A DNA stretch of 64,000 nt from Vibrio sp. Y2-5. Lineage in GTDB: Bacteria > Pseudomonadota > Gammaproteobacteria > Enterobacterales > Vibrionaceae. The notes below the pieces were generated by a model. That model had not been told where the DNA came from. It ran no database searches and was given only the letters and a program-made list of their open reading frames with translations. The stretch covers positions 310,001 through 374,000 of the forward strand of contig NZ_JACVEG010000001.1 of the NCBI RefSeq assembly GCF_014596725.1, in the 5' to 3' direction. Below are positions 10,162-19,499 of the stretch, piece by piece (position 1 is the first letter of the stretch; each line of letters begins with the position of its first letter). A program made the translations under genes and the position numbers.

Positions 10162-11218
10162 TCGTTGGTATCAACGACGTTTCTCTGACCCGCACGCCGT
10201 AAGTTTGGTTGCGATTCTTTTCTTCGGTTTCATCACTATCTACTTTTTCGGACATCTGATCGCGCCTTTACTCGTTGCGATTGTTTTGGCTTATTTGCTT
10301 GAGTGGCCAGTTGCTCAGCTTTGCCGCTGGAAAGTGCCGCGTACCTTAGCGGTCATTCTCGTCATCTTGTTATTCGTCGGCGTGATGTTTTTAGCCTTAT
10401 TTGGTCTGGTTCCTACTATTTGGGATCAGGTTGCTAACTTGGTGGCTGATATACCGAAAATGTATAACGGTTTGCAAAAGCTGATTGCGACACTGCCAGA
10501 ACGTTATCCAGAGTTGGCGAACTTACAAATTGTTGAATCAATTATGAATAACGCCAAGGACAAAGCGATTGGTATGGGCGAGTCTTTGGTAAAAGGTTCT
10601 CTGGCTTCTTTAGTCAGCCTTGCCACTTTAGGTGTTTACCTGATCCTAGTGCCACTGTTGGTCTTCTTTCTGCTCAAAGATAAACGTGAAATGCTCAAAA
10701 TGGCGAGTGGCATAATGCCGCGTAACCGCAATTTGGCGAATAAAGTTTGGTTGGAAATGAACCAACAGATTTCGAACTATATTCGCGGTAAGGTACTGGA
10801 GATCATTATTGTAGGTACCGTGAGTTATGTGACGTTCGCCATTTTAGATTTACGTTACTCAGTGCTACTTTCTGTTGCTGTTGGCTTCTCTGTATTGATT
10901 CCGTATATAGGTGCCGCTGCGGTAACGGTGCCAATTGCGATTGTGGGTTTGTTCCAGTGGGAATTGACTTCGCAGTTTTATTATCTGCTGATTGCTTACG
11001 CGATCATTCAAGCTCTGGATGGTAACGTGCTCGTTCCCGTTCTGTTTTCTGAAGCGGTAAACTTACATCCGGTTGCTATCATTGTAGCAGTGCTGGTGTT
11101 TGGTGGTTTATGGGGATTCTGGGGCGTCTTCTTTGCGATACCGCTTGCGACGCTCGTTAAAGCTGTATGGAATGCCCTGCCTAGCAGCGAAGAACAGCCG
11201 CCAGCCAAGACTGAATAA
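10145..11218 (+). CDS. perM: PerM / AI-2E-family transporter
   Basis: The 357-residue membrane protein has about eight helices: pairs near residues 20-80, one at 150-170, and a block from 205 to 340. A soluble segment lies at roughly 85-145. It has the family blocks VLEIIIVGTV and ALDGNVLVPVLFSEAVNLHP. The family includes the TqsA AI-2 exporter and Na+/H+ antiporters, so the substrate cannot be assigned here. AGGAG is spaced 10 bases from the ATG and lies inside the preceding TusA-like gene. In E. coli perM (yfgO) also sits beside bepA. A terminator follows. Confidence 0.87.
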   Translation: MFEMVNRWYQRRFSDPHAVSLVAILFFGFITIYFFGHLIAPLLVAIVLAYLLEWPVAQLCRWKVPRTLAVILVILLFVGVMFLALFGLVPTIWDQVANLVADIPKMYNGLQKLIATLPERYPELANLQIVESIMNNAKDKAIGMGESLVKGSLASLVSLATLGVYLILVPLLVFFLLKDKREMLKMASGIMPRNRNLANKVWLEMNQQISNYIRGKVLEIIIVGTVSYVTFAILDLRYSVLLSVAVGFSVLIPYIGAAAVTVPIAIVGLFQWELTSQFYYLLIAYAIIQALDGNVLVPVLFSEAVNLHPVAIIVAVLVFGGLWGFWGVFFAIPLATLVKAVWNALPSSEEQPPAKTE

Positions 11219-11244
11219 TGAAATAGATGCTCGTTGACTTTATT

Positions 11245-11277
11245 AAGCCCAAAAGTTGATTATTTTTGGGCTTTTTT
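11245..11277 (+). terminator. Intrinsic terminator after perM
   Basis: A 10-bp stem AAGCCCAAAA/TTTTGGGCTT with a 9-base loop is followed by a T run. Confidence 0.85.
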
Positions 11278-11339
11278 GTTATTTGAGCTTAGTATTAAAA
11301 ATGCGTCAGTTGCAATACATATAACTAATAAAGAAATTG

Positions 11340-11367
11340 CTTAAGTTATCACTTTTTTTGACGATAA
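11340..11367 (+). promoter_or_regulatory. Sigma-28-like promoter of the chemoreceptor gene
   Basis: CTTAAG-N14-GACGATAA has one mismatch in each box from CTAAAG and GCCGATAA. The 14-base spacer equals that of the three flagellin promoters in this window. The start codon is about 35-40 bases beyond the predicted transcription start. Confidence 0.65.
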
Positions 11368-11410
11368 AGTGACGAACACCACATAATCACAAGTGTGCAA
11401 CGAGGGACGT

Positions 11411-13282
11411 ATGAGATTTAGTCAAAAGATTGTGGCCGCATCATCGGTATTGTTGCTGGTAACAGCATCTTTGCTATCTATTCAGCAGGTAAGCACTGTT
11501 CGCAAGGAAGTATCAAGTTTAATCGGCGGCACTATTAAAGGAATGGCCGAAGGGGTTGCGGACACCGTAACGTCGGAAATGGAGAGCAAGAAATCACTCG
11601 CTCAATCAACCACAGATATTCTTCAGTTAGATCCCGAAAATCGCGACTATGTGAAAAATGTTCTGGAAACCAAAAAGCTCAAGAGTAGTTTTCTTGCGGT
11701 TGGTTTTGGTTACGACGTTGATGGCAAAGTGGTTGAAAACGATGACGGCTGGGAGCCGGACAGCAGTTATGACCCGCGCAAACGTCCTTGGTATGTCGAT
11801 GCTAAAAGAGACGGGAAATTAACCGTCACTGAGCCTTATGTAGATGTTTCTACAAAGCAAATGATCATTTCTATTGCAACCCCTGTCTACAATCAAGGCC
11901 AGTTCACTGGCGCGATGTTCTATGACCTGAAGCTCAACGGGCTTGCCGAAATGGTCAATAAAATTAACTTATTTGACGCTGGTAAGCTGTTCATCATTAC
12001 TTCTGATGGTATGACTGTCGCTCACCCAAATGCGGAAAATAACGGTAAAAACATTTCCACTTATTTACCTAAGATCGATATCAAAGAAGGTTCTCAAGAC
12101 ATCGATATTGAAGGGAAAAGCTTTCTTCTTAGTTTGACCTATTTACCAAGTCAAAATTGGTTTGTTGGTGCGCTAGTCGACAATGAAAAAGCGTTTGCCA
12201 CGGTTGATAGCCTAAGAAATAGCGCGATTATCTACACTATTATCGGTGTGATTCTAAGTATTATCATTTTGACCGTGTTGATTAAATTCTTGATGCGTCC
12301 ACTTAATACGCTTAATCATGCGATTAAAGATGTGGCTTCTGGTCAGGGTGATTTAACCAAGCGTTTAAGCACGGATACAGATAAAGAATTTGCTGAGTTG
12401 GCGATGGACTTCAATACGTTCACGGAAACATTGCAGGGCCAAATCAAGCAATCTAAAGCGATTGGTGAAGAGATCAAACGTGGCGCAGAACAGACCATGG
12501 GCAGTGTTCATTCTTCTTCTGAAGCCATGAGTTCTCAGCTTCACGAGCTAGAGCAGCTTGCAACAGCTATGAACGAAATGGCCGCAACTGCGATGGAAGT
12601 TGCTAACAATGCGCAAGGGGCAGCATCGGCGGCGAAAGATGCAGATGATGCGACCCAAGAAGGTTCTAAAGTGGTGGGTGATACGACCTCATCGATTGAT
12701 ATGCTTTCAGCCCGTATTGAACAAGCTGTAGAAGAAGTTCAAGGCTTGGAGTCGGCAACAGCGAATATTGAAACGATTCTTAAAGTTATCAACGACATTG
12801 CTGACCAAACAAACTTACTCGCACTCAATGCCGCAATTGAAGCTGCTCGTGCAGGGGATTCTGGTCGCGGTTTCGCCGTGGTAGCGGATGAGGTTCGAAC
12901 GCTGGCGCAACGTACTCAACAGTCGACCACAGAAATCCGTAGTATGATTGAGCAGTTACAAGCGGGGGCGAATTCAGTATCTGTTGCGATGCATGAAAGC
13001 AAAGCAACGGCAGTAGAGGCGGTGAGTAAAGCTCAGTTAGCGGATGCGGCCTTGCAAAAAATTCATGGTGCTATTCAACACATCAGCGACATGAATATGC
13101 AAATCGCTTCTGCAGCTGAAGAGCAGAGCTTAGTGGCTGAAGAAATCAATAACAACACAGTGAAGATTAAAGACTTGTCGACACAGGTATCTGAATCTGC
13201 TGAAGAAGCCAATATCGCAATGCAAGTTCAGACAGAAAACGTGCGTGAACAAGATGCGATTCTTGGTAAGTTTATTGTTTAA
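11411..13282 (+). CDS. Methyl-accepting chemotaxis protein with dCache_1 sensor
   Basis: This 623-residue chemoreceptor signals to CheA in the cytoplasm. A membrane helix at about residues 8-28 is followed by a periplasmic double-Cache domain. That domain holds [14 protein letters not shown] and TEPYVD, and a later FYDLKL, which fit the Y-R-W-Y-D pattern of amino-acid-binding dCache receptors; an amino-acid ligand is therefore likely but inferred. A second helix lies near 270-295, then HAMP, then the kinase-control hairpin with [21 protein letters not shown]. There is no C-terminal pentapeptide for CheR docking. The ATG at 11411 follows GAGGGA. It lies alone between two terminators, under a sigma-28-like promoter. 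Confidence 0.93.
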   Translation: MRFSQKIVAASSVLLLVTASLLSIQQVSTVRKEVSSLIGGTIKGMAEGVADTVTSEMESKKSLAQSTTDILQLDPENRDYVKNVLETKKLKSSFLAVGFGYDVDGKVVENDDGWEPDSSYDPRKRPWYVDAKRDGKLTVTEPYVDVSTKQMIISIATPVYNQGQFTGAMFYDLKLNGLAEMVNKINLFDAGKLFIITSDGMTVAHPNAENNGKNISTYLPKIDIKEGSQDIDIEGKSFLLSLTYLPSQNWFVGALVDNEKAFATVDSLRNSAIIYTIIGVILSIIILTVLIKFLMRPLNTLNHAIKDVASGQGDLTKRLSTDTDKEFAELAMDFNTFTETLQGQIKQSKAIGEEIKRGAEQTMGSVHSSSEAMSSQLHELEQLATAMNEMAATAMEVANNAQGAASAAKDADDATQEGSKVVGDTTSSIDMLSARIEQAVEEVQGLESATANIETILKVINDIADQTNLLALNAAIEAARAGDSGRGFAVVADEVRTLAQRTQQSTTEIRSMIEQLQAGANSVSVAMHESKATAVEAVSKAQLADAALQKIHGAIQHISDMNMQIASAAEEQSLVAEEINNNTVKIKDLSTQVSESAEEANIAMQVQTENVREQDAILGKFIV

Positions 13283-13304
13283 TTGAGTTTGAGATGTTTA
13301 ATAG

Positions 13305-13331
13305 AAAGGCCAGCACTGTTTGCTGGCCTTT
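13305..13331. terminator. Terminator between the chemoreceptor gene and bcp
   Basis: An 11-bp perfect stem AAAGGCCAGCA/TGCTGGCCTTT has a CTGTT loop. The T run is short on both sides, so termination may be partial. Confidence 0.75.
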
Positions 13332-13367
13332 ACTTTTGGATTTGAGATGCTGCTAAAGCAGTATGGA

Positions 13368-13841
13368 TTAAGCCTGCTTTTCTTTTAAATAGTTCAGAAC
13401 GACTTCATGGTGATCTTTGGTTTTGAACTTGTCGAAGACATGTTCAATCACACCGTTTTCGTCAATCAGAAAACTGATGCGGTGCAAGCCATCATATACT
13501 TTACCCATAAACTTCTTGGTTCCCCAGACGCCGAACTGTTCGGCAACCTGATGATCTTCATCTGAAAGTAAGGTGAAGTTAAGGTTGTCACGAGCGATGA
13601 ATTTACCAAGGCGAGCGACAGGGTCGATACTTACGCCGAGTACCACTACATTCAGAGCTTCAAGTTCAGCGTTCACATCACGCAAGCCTTGCGCCTGAAC
13701 AGTACAACCTGGAGTCATTGCTTTTGGGTAAAAATAAAACAGGATTTTTTTGCCAGCAAAGTCAGATAGGGTAACTTGATTGCCATCTTGGTCTAATAGT
13801 GAAAACGCCGGAGCTGGCGCGCCTGCTTTTAAAGTATTCAT
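13368..13841 (-). CDS. bcp: Bcp-type thiol peroxidase (peroxiredoxin Q)
   Basis: It reduces hydroperoxides in the cytosol using thioredoxin. The 157-residue protein has FYFYPKAMTPGCTVQAQGLRD, where Cys46 is the peroxidatic Cys. The resolving Cys of E. coli Bcp (Cys50) is replaced by Gln51, and the third E. coli Cys is Ala in VAEQFGVW, so Cys46 is the only cysteine. It therefore behaves as a 1-Cys peroxiredoxin and needs an outside thiol for recycling (inference). The ATG follows AAGGAAG. It is 9 bases after gcvR and likely shares its transcript, as in E. coli. Confidence 0.94.
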   Translation of the reverse strand: MNTLKAGAPAPAFSLLDQDGNQVTLSDFAGKKILFYFYPKAMTPGCTVQAQGLRDVNAELEALNVVVLGVSIDPVARLGKFIARDNLNFTLLSDEDHQVAEQFGVWGTKKFMGKVYDGLHRISFLIDENGVIEHVFDKFKTKDHHEVVLNYLKEKQA

Positions 13842-13850
13842 TGTTCTTCC

Positions 13851-14393
13851 TTATTGACTGCTTTTTATAAAGTTAAGCGAACCTTGCACATCTAAACTGC
13901 TGCATAGCGCTTCAAATTCTTCTTGAAGCTGCATAAGGTTATATTCCGAATCTACGTGAGCGGTAATAGCGATATGGAATTGGTCTTTATTGCGCTGCAG
14001 CTTATCTTTGCTAATGGTTTGTGCACTGAGTGATGCCATACCGATGTTTCGGTCTGCAAAGAATTGAGTGAATTTCTCAGTTAAACCAAGGCGATCGTCC
14101 GATTCCACATAGACTTCAACGATATAATCGTTGGATTGATGATCATGTGGTGACGTTCGCTTCATAATCGTGATCAAATCTTGTTCTTGTCCGAGTAGTG
14201 GCAGCGTAGTCTCTACTCGGGTAATGCTGTTGGCATTGCCTGATAACAGCATGATCAATGTGAATTCTTTTCCAAATAAGGCAATTCGACTGTCGACAAT
14301 ATTACAGCCGGATTGCGTAACTAATTTCGCAACTTGGTTACAGATACCAGGTCGATCAGTTCCTACTGCAGTGATCACAAGATGTTGAGTCAT
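13851..14393 (-). CDS. gcvR: GcvR, glycine cleavage system repressor
   Basis: GcvR has no DNA-binding domain; in E. coli it binds GcvA and blocks activation of the glycine cleavage genes, and glycine relieves this. The 180-residue protein shows two ACT domains: the first with VGTDRPGICNQVAKLV, the second with VESDDRLGLTEKFTQFFADR. I choose the ATG at 14393 (MTQHLVITAVG); a longer in-frame reading to 14432 has no ribosome-binding site and does not fit the family. bcp follows after 9 bases. A 438-base gap separates it from the divergent dapA. Confidence 0.92.
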   Translation of the reverse strand: MTQHLVITAVGTDRPGICNQVAKLVTQSGCNIVDSRIALFGKEFTLIMLLSGNANSITRVETTLPLLGQEQDLITIMKRTSPHDHQSNDYIVEVYVESDDRLGLTEKFTQFFADRNIGMASLSAQTISKDKLQRNKDQFHIAITAHVDSEYNLMQLQEEFEALCSSLDVQGSLNFIKSSQ

Positions 14394-14831
14394 ATTGATA
14401 TTTCGCTTTGTTATTTTCTGGCATGTTAGCACAACTTTTCATTAATTAACCCCAATGAGCAGTTACTTTCCCCTGTTAATTAAAGTTGTAGCGCTGTTGT
14501 GACAACTGAGGTGCCTTGGATACATCGTTATCTAGACTTATCCGGTTAGTTAACAGGCTCTGCATCTAATTTTCTGATTCATTTTTGGGATAACCACTCC
14601 ATAAATTAAGTATAGAGACAAGCGTTCACGATAGTGACCGTTTAAATATGACCGATCTCTAACAAGTGCAAGGATTGCTTATATACAATAGCCGACAAGA
14701 GATTGAGTGGGGGAAAGCTCTAACATGTGATAAATATTCACTGATAAGGAGCATTTAGGCATTCTTAGCCTCTTGTGTTTTTCAACTCCCATGCAGTACC
14801 ATGCAGAAAGCATTTATTTATGGAGATAGAC
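14394..14831. other. Divergent gcvR-dapA intergenic region
   Basis: This 438-base region holds the two divergent promoters. A possible -10 for dapA is TACAAT at 14684-14689, but no good -35 is paired with it. An 8-bp direct repeat CCATGCAG occurs at 14789-14796 and 14799-14806, just before the dapA ribosome-binding site. I looked for a lysine riboswitch (AGAGGTGC followed by its conserved arms) and did not recognise one. No convincing small ORF was seen. Confidence 0.5.
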
Positions 14832-15710
14832 ATGTTTTCAGGAAGTATCGTAGCGTTAATTACACCTTTTACCCAAGATGGCGAAGTCGACTTTGTAAGT
14901 CTGAAGAAGCTTGTTGACTACCATGTTGACGCTGGTACCGATGCTATCGTTGCCGTAGGTACAACAGGTGAATCATCCACCCTGACCATCGAAGAGCATG
15001 TCAAAGTTGTAGAGAAGATCGTTGAGTATTCTAATGGCCGTATTCCTGTTATTGCGGGTACGGGGGCAAATGCGACTCACGAATCAATTACTTTCAGCCG
15101 TTTGCTCAACAATACGGGTATTGCCGGTGTTCTCAGTGTGACTCCATACTACAACAAACCAACACAAGAAGGTTTGTACCAGCATTACAAAGCCATTTCT
15201 GAACAGACTGAAGTGCCAATCATCCTGTACAACGTACCAGGCCGTACTGCCGTTGATTTGAAACCAGAGACTGTGGCTCGACTATCAAAACTAGATAACA
15301 TTGTTGCTATCAAAGATGCTACTGGTGATCTTAGCCGCGTGGCACTGCACCGTGAACTTTGTGGCGACGACTTTATTCTGTTAAGTGGTGATGACGCGAC
15401 TGGTCTTGAGTTCATTAAGCTGGGTGGTAAAGGCGTTATTTCAGTAACGAACAACATTGCAGCGGCAGACATGGCGAACATGACGCATCTAGCGCTGGAA
15501 GGTAAGTTTGACGAAGCAGAAGCCATTAACCAACGTTTGATGCCTTTGCATAAAAATCTGTTTGTGGAATCAAGCCCGATTCCAGTTAAGTGGGCTGCTC
15601 ACAAACTGGGTTTGATTTCTTTTGGTGATCTACGTCTACCTTTAACACCTCTTTCTGAACAAGCTCAACCAGTTGTTGCCCAAGCAATGACTGAAGCCTG
15701 TATTTTTTAA
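14832..15710 (+). CDS. dapA: DapA, 4-hydroxy-tetrahydrodipicolinate synthase
   Basis: It condenses aspartate semialdehyde with pyruvate, the first committed step to diaminopimelate and lysine, in the cytosol. At 292 residues it equals the E. coli enzyme. Key residues line up by number: Thr44-Thr45 in VGTTGES, Tyr133 in ILYNVPGR and the Schiff-base Lys161 in IVAIKDATG. The start is the ATG at 14832 after GGAGATAGAC; the frame is open further upstream but lacks a site. bamC follows after 58 bases that include a hairpin. In E. coli dapA and bamC are also adjacent. Confidence 0.96.
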   Translation: MFSGSIVALITPFTQDGEVDFVSLKKLVDYHVDAGTDAIVAVGTTGESSTLTIEEHVKVVEKIVEYSNGRIPVIAGTGANATHESITFSRLLNNTGIAGVLSVTPYYNKPTQEGLYQHYKAISEQTEVPIILYNVPGRTAVDLKPETVARLSKLDNIVAIKDATGDLSRVALHRELCGDDFILLSGDDATGLEFIKLGGKGVISVTNNIAAADMANMTHLALEGKFDEAEAINQRLMPLHKNLFVESSPIPVKWAAHKLGLISFGDLRLPLTPLSEQAQPVVAQAMTEACIF

Positions 15711-15728
15711 GGCGCTTTCCATACAATG

Positions 15729-15750
15729 CCGAGGTGTTTTTACACCTCGG
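15729..15750 (+). other. Hairpin between dapA and bamC
   Basis: A 9-bp perfect stem CCGAGGTGT/ACACCTCGG has a TTTT loop but no T run after it. It ends 19 bases before the bamC start. It could be a processing or stability element rather than a full terminator. Confidence 0.65.
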
Positions 15751-15768
15751 TGCATTTTAGGAGTTTCA

Positions 15769-16785
15769 ATGAAGTTTACGCGTCAGCTAGTTATTAGTTC
15801 ACTAGCTGTTTTGGTTTTAAGTGCTTGTTCAAATTCGACACATCGCCGTCAAGCCAAAGATGATTTTACCTACCTAGAGACGAAAAGCTTCAGTGAGTGG
15901 CAGCTACCAGAGGGAGCGACTCCAGAGTTTTACCCCAATTTTGATATCCCGCAGGGGAACTATCATGGCGGAGTAGGCCAAACCGTTGATATTCGCCCGC
16001 CGCAACAAGTTCTGGAATTGATCCCAGGAGCTCGTGCTGAACGCCAAAAAGGCGAAGTTTCACTGTGGATGGTTCGTAAAGAAGAAGTGGATAAAGTTTG
16101 GAATACGGTCTTAAAAGTGATCGCTGAGCGTAAAATTAATATCCTTTCTCAAACTGATGACAGAATTGAAACGGATTGGGTTTCTTGGGTTGCAGAAGAT
16201 GAAGACGTCGAGTTGGGCGCTCGTTACGAAGTGACTCGAGTTGAAGACAATAATCGCTATGGCTTTAAAGTGTCACTGATCGATTGGCGTGAAGATGGCA
16301 AACAGATGCCAGTTTCAACAACCAATAAAGAGCGTTACAACGCTTTGATGACCAACTTAGTGACGACTCGCTATGATCTTGACGCTCGTGAAGAAGCAGC
16401 GCGAAAAGCACAAGAGTTAGTAAAGAAAATTCCAATTTCAATGGGTGCTGACCGTAGTGGTTTACCTGTGATTATTGCCCGTTCTTCTTACGACGTGCTT
16501 TGGCCTCGTTTGCCTAACATCTTACCGCACATGGGCTTTACGCTTGAAGAACGCAGTCAGTCACAAGGTACTGTAAAAGCAAAATACGCTTCACCGGACG
16601 ATGAGTTCTGGCAAGAGATTGGCGTAAAACCTATTGAGCTAAAATCGGGAACTTATACTTTCCTATTTGGTGATTTAGGTAACCGTACCTCTATTAACGT
16701 GACTGATTCATCAGGTAAACCTGTTGAAGAAGCCTTGTTGAAAGACATGGTTCCAGTACTCGCAGCGATAATTGATAAGAAATAA
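15769..16785 (+). CDS. bamC: BamC, outer-membrane assembly lipoprotein
   Basis: BamC is a non-essential lipoprotein of the BamABCDE machine that folds beta-barrels into the outer membrane. The lipobox LSAC puts the lipidated Cys near residue 20. A Pro-rich, mostly unstructured N-terminal part that contacts BamD follows (around PEGATPEFYPNFDIP and IRPPQQVLELIPGARAE). Two helix-grip domains make up the rest. Length 338 is usual. The ATG has AGGAG at a good spacing. It is downstream of dapA; a strong terminator follows that overlaps the end of the convergent DUF2897 gene. Confidence 0.93.
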   Translation: MKFTRQLVISSLAVLVLSACSNSTHRRQAKDDFTYLETKSFSEWQLPEGATPEFYPNFDIPQGNYHGGVGQTVDIRPPQQVLELIPGARAERQKGEVSLWMVRKEEVDKVWNTVLKVIAERKINILSQTDDRIETDWVSWVAEDEDVELGARYEVTRVEDNNRYGFKVSLIDWREDGKQMPVSTTNKERYNALMTNLVTTRYDLDAREEAARKAQELVKKIPISMGADRSGLPVIIARSSYDVLWPRLPNILPHMGFTLEERSQSQGTVKAKYASPDDEFWQEIGVKPIELKSGTYTFLFGDLGNRTSINVTDSSGKPVEEALLKDMVPVLAAIIDKK

Positions 16786-16806
16786 CGCTGAATACTCGTT
16801 AGATAA

Positions 16807-16834
16807 AATAAAGGACGCATTTGCGTCCTTTATT
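16807..16834. terminator. Bidirectional terminator between bamC and the DUF2897 gene
   Basis: The sequence AATAAAGGACGC is repeated inverted as GCGTCCTTTATT around an ATTT loop. The right arm includes the stop codon of the minus-strand DUF2897 gene. Confidence 0.8.
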
Positions 16835-17015
16835 GTTTGTGATTTTTGTCGCTATGATGTTGTTTATCAAGTTCATTCAGTTTATCTAAATCGCTTTTCT
16901 TCTTCTGCTGACCGTATTTCATATTCGCTGTGTATTTCAATGCAGCAATATTACCGATCACCACACTGACGATGACGATTGAGATGACCCACGGGTTAAA
17001 AAGAAACTCTATCAT
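16830..17015 (-). CDS. DUF2897 small membrane protein
   Basis: The 61-residue protein has one membrane helix (about residues 8-28) followed by a highly charged Lys/Asp/His tail. It resembles the DUF2897 family of Vibrio and relatives, which has no known function. It starts 11 bases after the M15 peptidase gene and probably shares its mRNA. Its stop codon is inside the bamC terminator stem. Confidence 0.7.
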   Translation of the reverse strand: MIEFLFNPWVISIVIVSVVIGNIAALKYTANMKYGQQKKKSDLDKLNELDKQHHSDKNHKQ

Positions 17016-17026
17016 GCTGATTGCCG

Positions 17027-17710
17027 TTAGCGAGTGCTGATGTTAGTGATGTATTGATTGTAGATCTTTGCAAGCCCTAGGCGCACGCACTCTTTACCTA
17101 AAATGGGCGCAGAATCCAGTTGCGTAGACAATTGCTCTAAAGTGAGTTGCTGCAAACAAGCCTGAGCCGTTTTTTTATGGCTGATGTGCCATGGCTCAAA
17201 AGCGACACCTGAGCCATTTTCCTGATAAGGGAAGAAAAATCCAAACTCGGCTAAATGTGCTTGCAACCAGAGGTAAAAAGGTTGCTGGTGGTCTTGTAAA
17301 TACTCCCAGGGCTCCAGTTTCAAACCGCCATCACTTGGGATGGCGTTTCTATCAAAGACATCAAAATCGGTTCCCCAGTGATGACGACTTGCCCCCGGTA
17401 GCGCAGACCAACGCAAAATAGCCGTAATTTTTTTCTCATCACTCAGGTTTTGCGACTGGATTATTTGGCTGTTCTCATCAAGGAGCACTGCTTCGCCTGA
17501 CATTTTTCGATTCCAGATCGCCAGTTGGCGTTCAAAGGAACGAAAACCGCTGGCAATATTGAAGTTAAAACCTTCTTTATCTGCAGCCTCTTTGAGTGAC
17601 AGCAGATCATCTTTAACAGCAGGATGGACAAGAAAATACTTCTGTCCTACCAGCACTTCCGTTAAATGGGATTCAGTTTTACCGGTTAATTGCTCAGCGG
17701 TCATAATCAC
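17027..17710 (-). CDS. M15-family D-alanyl-D-alanine carboxypeptidase-like metallopeptidase
   Basis: The 227-residue protein has the M15B (VanY/LdcB-like) zinc site: SRHHWGTDFDVFD supplies His and Asp, and EPWHIS supplies the last His. IASGFRSFERQLAIWNRK is the conserved block before it. The family trims peptidoglycan stem peptides. I see no signal peptide or lipobox, which is unusual for an enzyme acting on the wall. A GTG at 17710 with GGAG 11 bases upstream is the best start; an ATG two codons later is also possible. It follows dapE by 16 bases, so a diaminopimelate gene and a wall peptidase share a transcript. Confidence 0.82.
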   Translation of the reverse strand: MIMTAEQLTGKTESHLTEVLVGQKYFLVHPAVKDDLLSLKEAADKEGFNFNIASGFRSFERQLAIWNRKMSGEAVLLDENSQIIQSQNLSDEKKITAILRWSALPGASRHHWGTDFDVFDRNAIPSDGGLKLEPWEYLQDHQQPFYLWLQAHLAEFGFFFPYQENGSGVAFEPWHISHKKTAQACLQQLTLEQLSTQLDSAPILGKECVRLGLAKIYNQYITNISTR

Positions 17711-17726
17711 GCGAATAGGTTCTCCA

Positions 17727-18860
17727 TCACGCTAAAAGATTTTCCAACGTTTTTTGGTACATATCGGTCAACAGCTCAAGATCATGAATGCTGACACATT
17801 CGTTCACTTTGTGGATAGTGGCATTCACAGGACCCAGTTCCACCACTTGTGCGCCCATTTGAGCAATGAAACGACCATCAGAAGTACCACCCGTTGTAAG
17901 TAACTGGGGTTCTTGATGATTCACTTCTTTCACGGCTTTAACTACGGCATCAAGCAGTTCACCTGTATCTGTTAAGAATGGCAGACCATTCAGAGTCCAA
18001 TGCAAGTCATAATCCAGTCCGTGAGCGTCCAAAGTGGAATGAACACGACGCTGAATCTCTTCAGCTGATAGCTCGGTACTGAAACGTAGGTTGAATTGAA
18101 CATTGAACTCACCCGGAATGACATTCGATGCCCCTGTTCCAGCATGCACGTTTGGAATTTGGAAGCTGGTTGGCGGGAAGTATTCGTTGCCGTCATCCCA
18201 TTTCATTGTTGCCAGTTCAGCCAGTGCTGGAAGTGACTGATGTACAGGGTTATTCGCGAGATGCGGATAAGCCACATGACCTTGTGTCCCTTTAATGGTG
18301 ATGTCACCAGTAATCGAGCCACGACGACCATTTTTAACTACATCACCGACCTTCAATGTGCTTGAAGGTTCGCCAACAATACACATATCAATCAGTTCGT
18401 TACGTTCCATTAAGGTATCAACAACTCGTGTTGTACCATTGATGAATGGACCTTCTTCGTCAGAAGTGATTAAAAAGCCGATTGAACCTTTATGGTTCGG
18501 GTTTTCAGCAAGAAAGCGTTCTACAGCAACAATCATACAAGCCAGTGAACCTTTCATATCTGCCGCGCCACGCCCATGCAGATGATCATCGATAATGGTT
18601 GGTTCAAATGGTGGAGTATGCCATTGCTCCAGTTTACCGGCAGGAACGACATCTGTGTGGCCAGCGAAGGTAAACAGCGGTGCTTCAGTACCTTTACGAG
18701 CCCAGAAGTTGGTCGTGTCTTCAAACACCATTGATTCGATTTCGAAACCGAGCGCTTTTAAGCGTTGAATCATTAAATCTTGGCAACCTGCATCGATTGG
18801 GGTTACCGATTGGCGACTGATTAAATCTTTTGCGAGAGCCAAAACAGGGCTATCTGTCAT
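17727..18860 (-). CDS. dapE: DapE, succinyl-diaminopimelate desuccinylase
   Basis: It removes succinate from N-succinyl-LL-diaminopimelate in the lysine/peptidoglycan pathway, in the cytosol, using two zinc ions. The 377-residue M20 protein has [19 protein letters not shown] and TSDEEGP with the metal ligands and catalytic Glu. A GGTSDGRF block follows near the end, with HKVNECVSI carrying the last ligand. The order yffB-like, dapE matches E. coli; the gap between them is 44 bases. The M15 peptidase gene follows. Confidence 0.96.
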   Translation of the reverse strand: MTDSPVLALAKDLISRQSVTPIDAGCQDLMIQRLKALGFEIESMVFEDTTNFWARKGTEAPLFTFAGHTDVVPAGKLEQWHTPPFEPTIIDDHLHGRGAADMKGSLACMIVAVERFLAENPNHKGSIGFLITSDEEGPFINGTTRVVDTLMERNELIDMCIVGEPSSTLKVGDVVKNGRRGSITGDITIKGTQGHVAYPHLANNPVHQSLPALAELATMKWDDGNEYFPPTSFQIPNVHAGTGASNVIPGEFNVQFNLRFSTELSAEEIQRRVHSTLDAHGLDYDLHWTLNGLPFLTDTGELLDAVVKAVKEVNHQEPQLLTTGGTSDGRFIAQMGAQVVELGPVNATIHKVNECVSIHDLELLTDMYQKTLENLLA

Positions 18861-18904
18861 CCTTGAAATCCTTGTTAATAAAGAAACGGTTTATTGAGAA
18901 AAAA

Positions 18905-19252
18905 TTATTGGCAAAAAAGAGCCGAGTAGTTCGCAGCGCTGAAGCCGAGTTCTAGTTTGTCATTGTGGCGCACAATCGGACGCTTAATCATTGAAGGCTG
19001 CTCAACCAACAACGCGATAGCATTCGTTTCATTCAACGTGTCTTTCTGCTCTTGGCTAAGTTGACGATAGGTTGTGCCGCGTTTATTTAACACATTTTCC
19101 CAACCAAGTGATAGGCAAAACTCCTTGACGAGTTCAGCGTCGATCCCTTGTTTTTTATAATCATGAAACTGGTATTCAACACCTTCTGCTTCAAGCCACT
19201 TACGCGCCTTCTTAATTGTGTCGCAGTTTGGGATGCCATACATAATAGTCAT
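18905..19252 (-). CDS. ArsC/Spx-family reductase, YffB-like
   Basis: The 115-residue thioredoxin-fold protein starts with MYGIPNCDTIKKARKWL, giving a single Cys at position 10 in a CDTIKKA block. It has a conserved PSMIKRPIVRHNDKLELGF near the end. The YffB group is related to ArsC and to the Spx regulators, but its substrate is not known; glutathione-dependent thiol reduction is a guess from the fold. It begins the run yffB-like, dapE, M15 peptidase, DUF2897. It is a separate family member from the arsC gene at 7.8 kb. Confidence 0.85.
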   Translation of the reverse strand: MTIMYGIPNCDTIKKARKWLEAEGVEYQFHDYKKQGIDAELVKEFCLSLGWENVLNKRGTTYRQLSQEQKDTLNETNAIALLVEQPSMIKRPIVRHNDKLELGFSAANYSALFCQ

Positions 19253-19499
19253 TAATATTTTTCCTTTATCTCCCCACCCACAGGAACTGCAACCGCGAGG
19301 GTTACAACGTCAAGCTTGTGGATATAGGCTGAATTATCGTTGTTTGCCAAATCCTAACAGGAAGCCAGCCTCGTGACAAAAGGGTTCGTGACAAGAAAAT
19401 ACGCTCTGATTTGCATGGTATTGAAAAGTTATTGATCAAACGCAACACGTTTCGAGGTAAAAAAGAAATAATGAGTCCTGTATTGATTAGGAGGTATCA

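Noticed and set aside
16772..16969. 65-codon plus-strand frame after bamC
   Set aside because: It runs through the bamC terminator and is antisense to the DUF2897 gene.
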